A DNA stretch of 64,000 nucleotides from Streptomyces spiroverticillatus (GTDB lineage Bacteria; Actinomycetota; Actinomycetes; Streptomycetales; Streptomycetaceae): assembly GCA_014650415.1 (NCBI GenBank), contig BMUX01000025.1:25795-89794 (forward strand), written 5' to 3'. The notes below the pieces were generated by a model. The model had not been told where the DNA came from. It made no database searches and saw nothing but the letters and a program-made list of their open reading frames with translations. The translations under genes were made by a program, and so were the position numbers. Shown here piece by piece: positions 17,782 through 26,820 of this stretch. The first letter of the stretch is position 1; each line of letters opens with the position of its first letter.

Positions 17782-18430
17782 ACCATTCAGCCAACCCCAC
17801 ACCCGGAACTCGCGGCAGGGCGCACGCCAGGCGCACATCGGCGCAGTCTGGGGAGATAGGGGCAGACGGTGGGTACGGCTGTGATTCCACCAAGTCTGGA
17901 GAAGGACGGGTTCGAGTCAGGGGCGAATTCACGCGGGCTGCGCGGCTACGGTCCGCACCACGAAGGGCCACGACCGACCGTGAACGCGGCAATCACCCCC
18001 AACCCAACCGCTCTGGCCCTTCACGGCACCCCCGACGCTGAGCTGCCACCATCGCTCCACCAAGAAGAAGACGGAGGCAGGGGGCACACGAGGGCCACAC
18101 CCCGCATCAGCTTCACCGAACCCCTCGCCCGGCTGCCCCCCACCCTCGAACGATGGCCGTCGGGGTGTAACGGAACCCTGTATCGCACTTCAGCCCAGGG
18201 GGATGCGGTCGGGGCTGGCTGTCTCAGTTTCTGCGGGAGTGGTTTGGCGGTGACTTCGGGAGTCGTTTGAGCTCGTCGGCCATGATCAATGTCAATGCGC
18301 TTTGATGTCGCTGGATGGCCAGGGCCCACGCCGGTTGTTCCGGCAGTGACGGGAGCGCTTTGGAGGAAGAAGAGCGCGAAGGGTCCCCTTCATACCAATT
18401 TTTGCGTTCTGGGTACGATCTTCCGTTTAT
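17782..18430. other. No convincing gene; AT-richer patch at the end
   Basis: Some 650 bases. Frames on both strands lack family motifs. From about 18260 to 18440 the DNA is distinctly less GC-rich, and a short minus-strand frame there reads ALAIQRHQSALTLIMADEL before its stop. This could be the tail of a lost gene. The inverted duplication begins at the AT-rich edge. Confidence 0.45.
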
Positions 18431-18675
18431 TGTTCTATGTTCAAAGGACAGACAGCCTCTCCGCACCAGTCAGGTGCTGCCACGACAGAGGTTCTTTTCC
18501 GCAGCAGAGTGAGCCTGCGGAGCACAGACGCCGGGCCCCGCACCCACTCCCGCGGGTGCTGTGCAGGCCCGGACCGTCCCTCGGAGCGATTTCGACGCCG
18601 GACTAATTCATGCCCCCGGCGGCTTGGAGGGAGTGCTCCGCGGCGCCCCAAGGGGGGACCGCGCCGCACGGGCAC

Positions 18676-18704
18676 GAGGCCGCCGCCCCGAATGCGGCGG
18701 CCTC
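18676..18704 (+). terminator. Leader hairpin upstream of the intact STAS gene
   Basis: GAGGCCGCCGC pairs with GCGGCGGCCTC (11 bp, 7-base loop) about 80 bases before the STAS coding start. The same hairpin with a shorter stem is at 8173-8198 in the duplicate. It looks like a terminator or attenuator placed inside the leader. Confidence 0.55.
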
Positions 18705-18751
18705 CGCCATGCCACCCGACGTGCGGCTTCCTGTCTTCTTCGCGTTGATTC

Positions 18752-19144
18752 GTGCCTGGTGCACCGCGAAGAAGAGGAAACCCCATCGACAACACCTCAT
18801 GGCCCGTACCGAGAGCCGAATGCCGCATCGTGCGGCTGACCGGTGACCTCGACATCGCCAACCTCCACGTCCTGACCGTCCTGTTACGAGGAACCACCGA
18901 CCAGACCCGGGACGCCTGGCTCATCGTCGACCTGCGGCCGGTCACCTTCATGGACTCCGCCGTACTGAACGAACTGAGCACCGCCCAGGAACACTGCGAA
19001 CAGGCAGGCCACGGCCTGCGCCTGGTCTACGACCAGCCCTTCATCGGCCGCCTCCTGGAGATCCTCGGCGCGACCAAGGAGTTCCCGCGCTACGCCAGCG
19101 CGGACGACGCCTGGGCAGGCCGAGAGGCACCCCCCAAGCTCTGA
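18752..19144 (+). CDS. STAS-domain anti-sigma factor antagonist (intact duplicate)
   Basis: STAS protein of 119-130 residues: GDLDIANLHVLTVLLRGTTD, LIVDLRPVTFMDSAVLNEL with the phospho-Ser in DSAV, then YDQPFIGRLLEILGATKEFP. The start is unclear. GTG 18752 has no ribosome site, whereas GAAGAAGAGGAA lies correctly for an ATC codon at 18785. The decayed twin has an even better site before the same ATC, and the GTG frame is not conserved there. The RsbW-like gene at 19363, same strand, is the likely kinase partner, giving a small partner-switching module. Confidence 0.82.
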   Translation: MPGAPRRRGNPIDNTSWPVPRAECRIVRLTGDLDIANLHVLTVLLRGTTDQTRDAWLIVDLRPVTFMDSAVLNELSTAQEHCEQAGHGLRLVYDQPFIGRLLEILGATKEFPRYASADDAWAGREAPPKL

Positions 19145-19362
19145 CCGGCCGCCTCCCGAACCGCGGGCGCGGACGGCAACCAGGCCCTCGCAGAAACCGG
19201 AGACGCTGAGCTCGCGGCTGAACTCAGCAAGCACGGCGAAAGCCTGGAAAACGAGACGGCCACCGCGTGGATGACACTCGCCTGGCCAGGCGCGGGGCTG
19301 TGATGAGGATTCTGGGGTAGCCGGGGTGGGAGAGCAGAACGCTTCGGCAGTGAGGCGCACAG

Positions 19363-19836
19363 ATGATTTTCGCTGAGCAGGACGCAGAACAACAGCTGGT
19401 CGGGCCCCTGGGAGCGGTTTCCGTTGCCGTGAACGACACCGGTGAGATCGGTGGTGCCCGTGACACCGCGCGGGACTTCCTGGAGTCCTTGCAGGCCGTG
19501 CACGGGCTGCCCGTGTCGAGCCGGGCGATCGGCATGGCCCAGCTGGTGGTAACCGAGCTGGTGACCAACGCCCAGAAGTACGCCCCCGGCCCCTGCCTGC
19601 TGACCCTTGAAGCCACCGGGGGCGTGGTCGCGGTGACGGTGTGGGACAGCAACACCACTCTTCCCGTCATCATGCCGCCGGACCCCGCCCGGATCGGCCA
19701 GCACGGCCTGGAAATGGTCACGGCGCTCTGCCAAAGCTTCGAGATGCACCGCGCGCCGGTCGGCAAGCGCGTCCGGGCAACCCTGACCCTCGCCGACGAC
19801 CCGGGCGGCGCCGCGGCCGGCCGCCAGATGCTGTGA
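19363..19836 (+). CDS. RsbW-like anti-sigma factor / ATP-binding protein
   Basis: 157 residues, paralogue of 9638-10087. N-box VVTELVTNAQKYAPG with Glu and Asn; G-box region DPARIGQHGLEMVTALCQ. Expected to bind ATP, phosphorylate STAS antagonists and hold a sigma factor or another regulator. It lies 218 bases after the intact STAS gene on the same strand. No sigma-factor gene is next to either RsbW copy, so the final target is elsewhere or is not a sigma factor. Confidence 0.83.
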   Translation: MIFAEQDAEQQLVGPLGAVSVAVNDTGEIGGARDTARDFLESLQAVHGLPVSSRAIGMAQLVVTELVTNAQKYAPGPCLLTLEATGGVVAVTVWDSNTTLPVIMPPDPARIGQHGLEMVTALCQSFEMHRAPVGKRVRATLTLADDPGGAAAGRQML

Positions 19837-19958
19837 ACAGAGAGCAGAATCGCCCACCAGCAAGTGCGCCACCCGTCCGCCGCTGAGAATGCACACGGCA
19901 AGGATGCGTCCGGTGGGCGGCGGGTAAACCCGAGTGGACCCGTGCTGAGTGCGGGGGT

Positions 19959-19999
19959 CCGGCCGCCGCCGCGTTCGCGGCGGCGGCGGCCGGGCGCGA
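19959..19999 (+). terminator. GC-rich hairpin terminator
   Basis: CCGGCCGCCGCCGC is followed, after GTTC, by a complementary GCGGCGG-repeat ending CGGCCGG. The stem is at least 13 bp with possible slippage. It ends transcription of the RsbW-like gene (stop at 19836). Confidence 0.65.
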
Positions 20000-20612
20000 G
20001 GCCCCCCCTCTGGGACCAGCCCTCGCGCGGGTGTCCTCGTCGTGGACCCCGGGCGGCAGCGGGAGATGCCTCTCCAGGACCCGTGCGGAGGGCGGAGGCT
20101 GAAGCAGCACGTGATCGGTGACGCTGCTCCAGCGGGTCGCAGCGAGTCGTCACGGCCCAGGGTCCGGGGAGCCGATGCGCGGGCGAAGCCCGACGTCTCT
20201 GTGGGCAAGAGTAGGGAAGCGTCGGCGCGAGCGGAAGAACACCCCGTGTGATGGGGCCGCTTCAGGCCGCGAGCGACCATTTGCTGGCCATTGCAGATCC
20301 CGGTAGTCAGTCACGCTCCGCTACACGACAGGGAAGGGCAGCTTCACCAGTACAGAGCCGACAACGTGGTTGCGGACCCGTCCGCCACGTCACGTTGTGC
20401 ACGCGCTGGAGCGAGCGCAGCGACATCCCGGAAGGTGATCCCGGCGGATCGCGGCGTACAACTCAACCTTTGAGTACGAGACAGCTATCAGGTCCCCCGG
20501 CTGCAGAAGCACACCCCACAGTCACAGCGCAAGACCCCGACCGACGTCAGAACAAACTGACATCGCAAACTCGGTCAGACACCGACTCCCGCAGTCATCG
20601 AGAAACGACGCC
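20000..20612. other. No gene seen
   Basis: About 600 bases without a credible gene on either strand. Composition drifts toward lower GC near 20330-20610, just before the MITE-like element, which suggests old insertion-site DNA. Confidence 0.45.
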
Positions 20613-20620
20613 CCCACTCA

Positions 20621-20761
20621 GGCTCTGGTCCACTTCGTGTGGTGTCTGCCTGGCACCCTGACGTGTACTTCTACCGAAGGCGCTTGACCTGCGCAGCACT
20701 GAGCCGACTGCCTCCCTGTCACCGCAGTTTGGGCTGTCACCACACGAAGTGGACCAGAGCC
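20621..20761. mobile_element. MITE-like element with perfect 24-bp inverted repeats
   Basis: 141 bp bounded by perfect 24-bp terminal inverted repeats at 20621-20644 (starting GGCTCTGGTCCACTT) and 20738-20761. The octamer CCCACTCA occurs directly outside both ends (20613-20620 and 20762-20769), a clean 8-bp target duplication. The 93-bp interior has no open frame of note. Ends beginning GG and an 8-bp duplication fit ISL3-family elements. This would be a non-autonomous derivative mobilised by a transposase in trans (inference). Confidence 0.85.
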
Positions 20762-20906
20762 CCCACTCACTTACTTAAGAAGGCGTTGTCTTTCCGGATG
20801 TGATCGCTGAGTTTCCGCTGTTCAGGCATGGTTTTGGTGTTGCCGAGGGAGGGTTGGGGCGTTCGGTTCGTTCTCGGTGGCGCGGAGGTAGCTGGTGGCG
20901 TCGGTG

Positions 20907-21455
20907 ATGGGGTTGCTGGAGAAGCGGGAAGCCGCTGCCCGGGTGCGGGTGGAGGAGCTCCGGGTGGAAGCGGACCGGATCCTAGCGGAACTCGGGGCTG
21001 CCGAGGTGGTGTTGGAACGCAGGGCGATCGCCCGGGCGGAACTGGGTGAGGCCCTGGCCTCCGACCGTGATGCGGTGGTCGCACCCGTTGCCGAGGCGCC
21101 AGATCCGGCGCCCGTTGTGGCCGGGGAGGGGCAGGTCCCGGTGGCCGGGTCGGTCGTGCGGCGGTGCGGGGAGGGGATGACCGTGCAGGCGCTCGCGCTG
21201 GATTACCGGCGGATCGTCGAGTTGGTGGAGTGCGGGCCGGGTGGTGGTGAGGGGGTGTCGGCGAAGGAGCTGGCGGCCCGGCTGGGGCTTGAGGTGGTGC
21301 CGGCGAAGGTCGAGACGGTCCGCTCCAGGGCGAAGCGTCTGGTCGAGCGGGGTTGGCTGTCGGCGTCGCCGTCGGGGCGGTTCATGCCGCGGCAGCCCAT
21401 TGCGGCTGCTCGGAGGGCGGTCGGCATGCCGGGCGGGCCAGTCGGCGGCTCATGA
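20907..21455 (+). CDS. Coiled-coil/winged-helix-like protein, 3' end overrun by an IS
   Basis: 182 residues from ATG 20907. The first ~55 residues are a charged coiled coil (EKREAAARVRVEELRVEADR). A C-terminal segment (AKELAARLGLEVVPAKVETV, RSRAKRLVERGWL) resembles a small helix-turn-helix. I have seen this architecture beside transposases in Streptomyces but cannot name a role. The last ~25 residues run into the opposing IS5-family transposase gene, so the true C-terminus may have been replaced on insertion. Confidence 0.55.
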   Translation: MGLLEKREAAARVRVEELRVEADRILAELGAAEVVLERRAIARAELGEALASDRDAVVAPVAEAPDPAPVVAGEGQVPVAGSVVRRCGEGMTVQALALDYRRIVELVECGPGGGEGVSAKELAARLGLEVVPAKVETVRSRAKRLVERGWLSASPSGRFMPRQPIAAARRAVGMPGGPVGGS

Positions 21456-22224
21456 GCATGGCCAGGGAGAAGTAGATGAACGTCTCGCTGGAGGCGGGCA
21501 GCGTCTCGAAGTCCCGCACCAGACGCCGCGATCGCATCAACCACCCCAACGTGCGCTCCACACACCACCATCTTGGCAGCACCACGAACCCCGCCATGTC
21601 GTCGCTGCGTTTGACGATCTGCAGCGTGAGCCGGAGTTTCTCCTTCGCCCAGGTAACCAGGTGGCCGGTGTAGCCATTGTCCGCCCAGATGAGGGTGCTC
21701 TTCCTGAACCGGGCATGGAGTGGGGGCAGCATCATGTGGGCGGCCTGCCGGTCGGTGACGTTCCCCGCGGTCACCAGCACCATCAGGAGCAGGCCGAGAC
21801 TGTCTGTGATTACGTGCCGCCGCCTTCCGTTGATCTTCTTGCCGCCGTCGTACCCGCGTGAAGCGGCAGGCACCGAGGCGGCTCCCTTCACCGACTGCGA
21901 GTCGATGATCCCTGCGGTCGGCTCCACCTGGCGCCCCTCGGCTGTACGGAGGCGTCCGCGCAGCCGGTCGTGAAACTCCCGGGCCATGCCGTTCTTGCGC
22001 CACCTGCGAAAGAATGCGTACACACGGTCCCAGGCGGGAAAGTCGCACGGCATCGCGCGCCACTTGATGGCGTTGTCGGTGACGTAGAAGATCGCGTCCA
22101 GCATCTGACGATGGCAGTAGCCTTCCGGCTGTCCGCCCCGGCCCTCCAGCCACGCCGGCACCGGCAACGCGTCACGCGCCACCGCCCACTGGGCATCCGT
22201 CATGTCCGACGGGTACCGCTGCAC
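21382..22224 (-). CDS. IS5-family transposase
   Basis: 280 residues from GTG 22224 (VQRYPSDMTDAQW). DUF4096-type N-terminus (GYCHRQMLDAIFYVTDNAIK, WDRVYAFFRRWRKNG), then the DDE core: D in GIIDSQSVKGA, D in IWADNGYTGH, E in CVERTLGWLMRSRRLVRDFE. The reading frame is continuous. Its 3' end overlaps the coiled-coil gene on the other strand by about 75 bases. Terminal repeats were not resolved. Confidence 0.88.
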   Translation of the reverse strand: MQRYPSDMTDAQWAVARDALPVPAWLEGRGGQPEGYCHRQMLDAIFYVTDNAIKWRAMPCDFPAWDRVYAFFRRWRKNGMAREFHDRLRGRLRTAEGRQVEPTAGIIDSQSVKGAASVPAASRGYDGGKKINGRRRHVITDSLGLLLMVLVTAGNVTDRQAAHMMLPPLHARFRKSTLIWADNGYTGHLVTWAKEKLRLTLQIVKRSDDMAGFVVLPRWWCVERTLGWLMRSRRLVRDFETLPASSETFIYFSLAMLMSRRLARPACRPPSEQPQWAAAA

Positions 22225-22566
22225 TCTGTCCGGGCGGTCGGCCGCGTTCCCGAACCGGTGCGCGAGACAATCGCACGCCGAAGCGCGGGGGTTGGATGGA
22301 AACAGGGCCGCCACGCAAATCTGGGACAACAGGGCCTCCTGGTGCACGAGTGGTGTCGCAACCCGAGCTACCAAGAGGTCCTGCTTTCATGCATCCACCC
22401 AGTCGAGATCACCCGACCAGGGACCTCTGTTCGGTCAGAGCAGTCCTCATGATCGATGGGGATACGGCTTCTGACATGGCGATGAGTTACGGAAGCGGGA
22501 GTTGATCGTTCTTTGGGTGTGGCCAGCTCCATACAGGGAGTTGGGCCGGCTAAGGAGAGGATCGCG

Positions 22567-23130
22567 ATGTCCGCCACGGACTTCGTCACGCTGAAGATGA
22601 CGCACTACTTCGATCTGCTCGACGCAGACGGGGATGGGGTCCTCACAGAAGAGGACCACATTCTGATGGGCCAGCGGGCCGCGCAGGAGTTCAACTACGC
22701 CACCGGGTCGTCACAGGAGCAGAAGCTGGTCGACGCCTATCGCTCAGCCTGGAAGAAGGTCCAGCTTCCCCATGCCGACGAGGAGGGCAAGGTACGCCGG
22801 GACTCCTTCCTCACGGCGATCCGGGGCCTTTTCGCCCGGCCGGAGCTGTTCGAAGAAGTCTCCGGCGAGCTGATCGACAGTGTGATGAGCGTTGCGGACA
22901 TCAACGGCGACGGTGTGATCCAGCCTGACGAGTACGCGGGCTTCATCCTGGCGCAGTCCCCGAAGATGTCCCGCACGGAGATCGAAGAAAGCTTCCTTCG
23001 TCTCGACCGTGACGGCAACGGTGTGATCGACAAGTCGGAGCTGGAGCAAGCCACCGTCGAGTACTTCACCAGCAGTGACCCCGAGGCCGCAGGCAACTGG
23101 CTGTACGGCAGGCCGCCGACGGCTGCCTAG
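22567..23130 (+). CDS. EF-hand calcium-binding protein
   Basis: 187 residues from ATG 22567 after AAGGAGAGG. Three clear EF-hand loops: DADGDGVLTEED near residue 20, DINGDGVIQPDE near 117 and DRDGNGVIDKSE near 153. A fourth site around residue 70 (HADEEGKVRRDS) is degenerate. No signal peptide, so a cytoplasmic Ca2+ sensor or buffer of the calerythrin/sarcoplasmic-Ca-binding type. It precedes the 637-residue protein and P450 on the same strand. A second EF-hand protein lies at 26963-27511, which makes calcium a theme of the locus. Confidence 0.9.
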   Translation: MSATDFVTLKMTHYFDLLDADGDGVLTEEDHILMGQRAAQEFNYATGSSQEQKLVDAYRSAWKKVQLPHADEEGKVRRDSFLTAIRGLFARPELFEEVSGELIDSVMSVADINGDGVIQPDEYAGFILAQSPKMSRTEIEESFLRLDRDGNGVIDKSELEQATVEYFTSSDPEAAGNWLYGRPPTAA

Positions 23131-23430
23131 GCTCACCCCGCCCATGCGAGGCCCCCGCGCAGCCGCAAGCACGCCGCTACGCGGGTGGCAGCCTCTGGTG
23201 GGGGACAAATCCATCTCGACCTCCACCGATACAGCCGCGAAGCCATCGAGGGCCCGCCCCCCTTCCCGCGCGTGAACAACTCTCCGGTCTGGGTTGGCCG
23301 ACCGGCGTCGGCGCTACACCTACCCCCGACTGTCCCAGGAGCACAGCCCGCGAGGTCGTCCTCCTCCTGGACGGAGTGTGGAGCTCGGGACAGCCTTCTT
23401 CTCCGTCGCCCGTGCCGGTGGGGCGACCGG

Positions 23431-23470
23431 TCCGAGATCGGACACGGCCACGGATAGGGGCGATCTCGGA
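23431..23470. promoter_or_regulatory. Inverted repeat just before the 637-residue gene
   Basis: TCCGAGATCG (23431-23440) and CGATCTCGGA (23461-23470) are perfect 10-bp arms 20 bases apart, ending 5 bases before the ATG at 23476. It could be an operator or an mRNA hairpin shielding that start. If the true start is further downstream the repeat would lie in the promoter region instead. Confidence 0.5.
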
Positions 23471-23475
23471 TCGGT

Positions 23476-25389
23476 ATGGCGCCGGTCTTTCGGTTCACTG
23501 CGCGCATCGCCCCGATCGCTGACACCCCGTTCACCTGTAGATCACGGAGAGTCGTGTTGCCGCCTATCCCTTCAGTGCCTTCCGGCACCTGTCTTCGCTC
23601 CAGCATCGCCCTGGCCCACGAACGGGGCCGACTGCCTCTGCGCCCCCAGCCGCGCCCGCTCCACGAGGCGTGGGGTACTGCTGCGTCTCTCGCCGCCCAC
23701 TGTTCGGACCGCAGCCCTCTGCTGTTTGACGCAGACGTCAATGGCCTGGAGGAGATGATCCGCACCGGTTGCGTGCTGGTGTGGTGCCACAGCCGCTCCC
23801 GTGACGGCCGACCGCTCGACCCGGTATCCCGAGCCGCCCTCGACCGGGCCCGGGCACCGTTCGCGGAGGCCGACCTCACCCCGATCCTCGACGCCTGCGC
23901 CGACTGGGCCGCCCACACCCACGTCCTCGACGACGACGCCCTGCTGCCCATTTGGCTGATGAACCTCCTCGTCGGCCTCACCAGCACCCTCGCCTCCCGC
24001 GCGCGTCCCGTTCCGGCACCTGTCGGCGCGTCCCTGATCGACATCGCTGTACAGGACCCGCCCCACCCCGCGGACTCCACCGACACTCTGTGCCTGCTGC
24101 CGCCCAAGGATCTCGGGCGCCGCCACTTCAACCCGCCACACGACTGGGCCGCCCTCTGCGCCGATCTGGGCTTCGCCTGGCGCGGCGAGAATACCCCCAC
24201 CTGCGTCTACGGATGGACCGGCTCCTGGGCGATGACGTACGGCCCCACGGACGAGGAGTCGATGGCCTGGTACATCTGCGGCATCGACGACCACGCCCTG
24301 GTCGTACGCGACGGCTTCGCCTCCCACGACGTCCACCTCCCCGACGCCACCGCCGGCCCCGGACAGCAGGCAAGTCTGATCGAAGTCGTCACCGGCGCCA
24401 TGGACATCGACCTCCAGGAATACGTTCACAGCCTGCACACCCCCCACCGGGAAACCGGCCTCACCTACGACGTCCACCACGAACTGTGGTGGCTGACCAA
24501 CGGCTACAACTGCGCCGGCCCCGGCTACATCCGCCACGGGGACGCCCCCTTCCCCGACGAACTCACCCAGATGAGCCTGAGCATCTGGGCCGCGGGCCTG
24601 TACGACATCCCCTACGACTGCGCCTACGGGAACGTCCTGACCCACTCGCGCCTCCTCATCGGCCGTCTCGACGAACTCGGGCTGGACCGGGAGGGCGCCT
24701 ACCACGCCGTCGCTGGCTGCCTGCTGCGCAACGTCACCGATGTCCTCACCGGCCGCGACATCGCCTCCGGTGCGCAAGGGACCCTGAACTGGTACATCTG
24801 GGCGCTGGTCATCCCCCGATACAGCCCCGGCGCACTCCTGGCAGGCGCCGCCCTCCAAGTCGACCGTGCCACCGTCGCGGACCTGTGCGAAACCGCCCCA
24901 CACGGCACTCACCTGACCAGCCGGGACGCCTACCACCGTGCCTTCGACGGCAAGACCGAGCTGTGCACCACCTGCCGGCCGATCCTGCTGCCCGCGATCT
25001 TCGACCTGCGGACTGCGGCAAGTGTCCCCGAAGCTCTTCGCGCACGTACCGTGCCGGCCGATACCAGCCTGCTCGGCACAGTCGACGCCGACGACGTCGA
25101 CTGGAACATCGTCGAGGACTTCGACCGCTGGGCCGAGCGCGCACTCGATCTCGCTCGCGGCGCGAACCCCGCCACCGTCCCTTCACTGGACCATGACGGG
25201 AACGAGGTACTGATCCGGTTCATGCGCCTGGCCACGACGGGCGACCACCAGCAGGTGCGCACGACCGTCGCAGTGTGCGCCCTCCTCTCCATGGCCCGAG
25301 GCCGCAACATCTCCCGCCTGCTGGGCGTCCTCAACGTGCGCTCCAGCACCAGACCCACGACCACGCCCGCAGACGGCGAAGTCCCCTAA
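23476..25389 (+). CDS. Large unrecognised protein in an EF-hand/P450 locus
   Basis: 637 residues from ATG 23476, or 611 from GTG 23554; the first ~30 codons look less protein-like. I recognise no family. Notable segments are ACADWAAHTHVLDDDALLPI (residues ~140-159), GENTPTCVYGWTGSWAMTYG, HHELWWLTNGYNCAGPGYIR, AAGLYDIPYDCAYGNVLTHS and VDADDVDWNIVEDFDRWAER (~535). Helix-rich, Trp-rich, soluble, no signal. The Asp clusters faintly recall terpene synthases, but no NSE triad is visible. The P450 69 bases downstream resembles terpene hydroxylases, so a terpenoid-pathway enzyme is my leading guess only. Confidence 0.6.
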   Translation: MAPVFRFTARIAPIADTPFTCRSRRVVLPPIPSVPSGTCLRSSIALAHERGRLPLRPQPRPLHEAWGTAASLAAHCSDRSPLLFDADVNGLEEMIRTGCVLVWCHSRSRDGRPLDPVSRAALDRARAPFAEADLTPILDACADWAAHTHVLDDDALLPIWLMNLLVGLTSTLASRARPVPAPVGASLIDIAVQDPPHPADSTDTLCLLPPKDLGRRHFNPPHDWAALCADLGFAWRGENTPTCVYGWTGSWAMTYGPTDEESMAWYICGIDDHALVVRDGFASHDVHLPDATAGPGQQASLIEVVTGAMDIDLQEYVHSLHTPHRETGLTYDVHHELWWLTNGYNCAGPGYIRHGDAPFPDELTQMSLSIWAAGLYDIPYDCAYGNVLTHSRLLIGRLDELGLDREGAYHAVAGCLLRNVTDVLTGRDIASGAQGTLNWYIWALVIPRYSPGALLAGAALQVDRATVADLCETAPHGTHLTSRDAYHRAFDGKTELCTTCRPILLPAIFDLRTAASVPEALRARTVPADTSLLGTVDADDVDWNIVEDFDRWAERALDLARGANPATVPSLDHDGNEVLIRFMRLATTGDHQQVRTTVAVCALLSMARGRNISRLLGVLNVRSSTRPTTTPADGEVP

Positions 25390-25458
25390 GACGGTATCCC
25401 CGGTCGCCCGGGACCCGCCCCACACCGCGTCCCTCTTGTCCCACCACCGAAAGAGCCC

Positions 25459-26820
25459 ATGACCCCCGCCCTGCTCACCCCGGCCGGTTCCCTGTCCCGC
25501 GCGCCCGGTCACCTTCCCCTACTGGGGCATTCGGTCGCCCTCCTGCGTGACACCAAGGGCTTCCTGGAGTCCCTCGCCGGTGTCGGAGACGTCGTCCGCG
25601 TCAATGTCGGAACCGTCCCCGTCTACTTCCTCACCACGCCCGAACTCGTCCGTCGCGTCCTGGTCACCGACGCGGCCTCTTTCGAGAAGGGACGCTTCTT
25701 CGACCAGCTGCGGCCCTTGTTCGGCAATGGGCTGCTCGTCTCCAGCGGATCCTGGCACCACCGGCAACGCCGCCTGGTCCAGCCCGCGTTCCACCGCTCG
25801 CACATCAAGGACTACGCCGGGATCATGCGGCGCCACGCCCAGCAGCTGGCCGATTCCTGGCACCCCGGACAAACCGTCGACGTCGTCAAGGCCATGAGCG
25901 ATCTGGCTGCCGCCGTCGTCTCCGAAGCGATGATCCGCACCCCGCTCGGAGCCACCGTGCGGGCCGTGATCGGCCGTTCTCTACCCGACTTTGCCCAGGG
26001 TGCGGTGATCCGCGCCCTCATGCCCGCAACGCTGAGCAGGCTTCCGTTGCCGTTCAACCGCCGCTTCGACACCGCGGCTCGCGAACTGCGCTCCGCCATC
26101 GAAGGAGCCGTACGCACCTACCGTGCCGACGACGGCGACCACGCAGACCTGCTCTCCATGCTCCTGCGCGCCCGCGACGCCGACACCGGCGAGCCGATGA
26201 CCGACGCCGAGATCCGCGACGAACTCATCAACATCCTGATCGCCGGCACCGAGGTCACCGCCATGACCCTTGCCTGGGCCTTCCACGAGCTCGACCAGCA
26301 CCCCGACATCGCCGAACGCTGCCGCGCGGAAGCGTTGGCCGCCACTGCCGACGGGCCCGTCACCGTAGAGGCCCTCCCCGGTCTCGGCCTCATCGACCGT
26401 GTCCTCAACGAGGTCTGCCGACGCCACGCCGCCCTGTTCCTCATGCGCCGCACCACCGCCCCGATCACCCTGGGCAGCGTCCATGTCCCCCAGGGCGCCG
26501 ACATCGGGTACAGCATCCACGCGCTCCACCACGACCAACGCCACTACACCGACCCCGACCGCTTCGACCCCGACCGCTGGCTCCCCGGCCGCCAGGCCGA
26601 CCTGCCCAAGGGCGCCTTCATCCCCTTCAGCGCGGGCAACGCCAAGTGCGTCGGCGACGGCTTCGCCTGGACGGAAATGAAGATCGTGCTCGCCACACTC
26701 CTCTCCCGCTGGCACCTACGTCAGGCCACAGGAAACATCGTCGGCGAATCACTGGCCACCATCCCCCGACCCACCCACCTGACCATGTCAGTCGAGTCCG
26801 CAACGGCTGCGGACATCTGA
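25459..26820 (+). CDS. Cytochrome P450, CYP183/CYP170-like
   Basis: 453 residues. Proline-rich start (LSRAPGHLPLLGHSVALLRD), C-helix WHHRQRRLVQPAFHRSH, I-helix ELINILIAGTEVTAMTLAW with the oxygen-activating AGTE, K-helix ExxR in NEVCRRH, and heme loop PFSAGNAKCVGDGFAW. In the heme loop Ser and Ala stand where Gly and Arg/Gln are usual. Overall resemblance is to sesquiterpene oxidases such as pentalenene oxygenase (family knowledge). It is 69 bases behind the 637-residue gene and probably co-transcribed with it; electron partners are not encoded nearby. Confidence 0.88.
   Translation: MTPALLTPAGSLSRAPGHLPLLGHSVALLRDTKGFLESLAGVGDVVRVNVGTVPVYFLTTPELVRRVLVTDAASFEKGRFFDQLRPLFGNGLLVSSGSWHHRQRRLVQPAFHRSHIKDYAGIMRRHAQQLADSWHPGQTVDVVKAMSDLAAAVVSEAMIRTPLGATVRAVIGRSLPDFAQGAVIRALMPATLSRLPLPFNRRFDTAARELRSAIEGAVRTYRADDGDHADLLSMLLRARDADTGEPMTDAEIRDELINILIAGTEVTAMTLAWAFHELDQHPDIAERCRAEALAATADGPVTVEALPGLGLIDRVLNEVCRRHAALFLMRRTTAPITLGSVHVPQGADIGYSIHALHHDQRHYTDPDRFDPDRWLPGRQADLPKGAFIPFSAGNAKCVGDGFAWTEMKIVLATLLSRWHLRQATGNIVGESLATIPRPTHLTMSVESATAADI

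Larger units (their letters stand above)
18431..19144 (+). repeat. Inverted duplication, copy B
   Basis: Plus-strand partner of 7750-8441. This copy keeps the STAS reading frame whole, so it is the functional member. The long shared leader (over 300 bases) is as well conserved as the coding part, implying the leader matters for expression or that the duplication is fairly young. Confidence 0.8.

Noticed and set aside
16472..17992. A 506-codon minus-strand open frame
   Set aside because: It is a shadow of the 2OG oxygenase and the P450 remnant in another frame; the family motifs lie in those frames, not here.
20621..20761. CRISPR repeat or simple terminator
   Set aside because: There are only two inverted copies, not direct repeats, and the flanking 8-bp duplication identifies a transposable element.
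23572..24936. A 454-codon frame antisense to the 637-residue gene
   Set aside because: Gly/Val/Asp-rich pattern typical of the complement of GC-rich coding DNA; no ribosome site or motif.
23476..25389. Terpene cyclase assignment from LDDDA (~152) and VDADD (~535)
   Set aside because: Asp clusters alone are weak. No NSE/DTE triad follows the first, and the second is not in the context of a class II cyclase DxDD. Kept only as a hypothesis.
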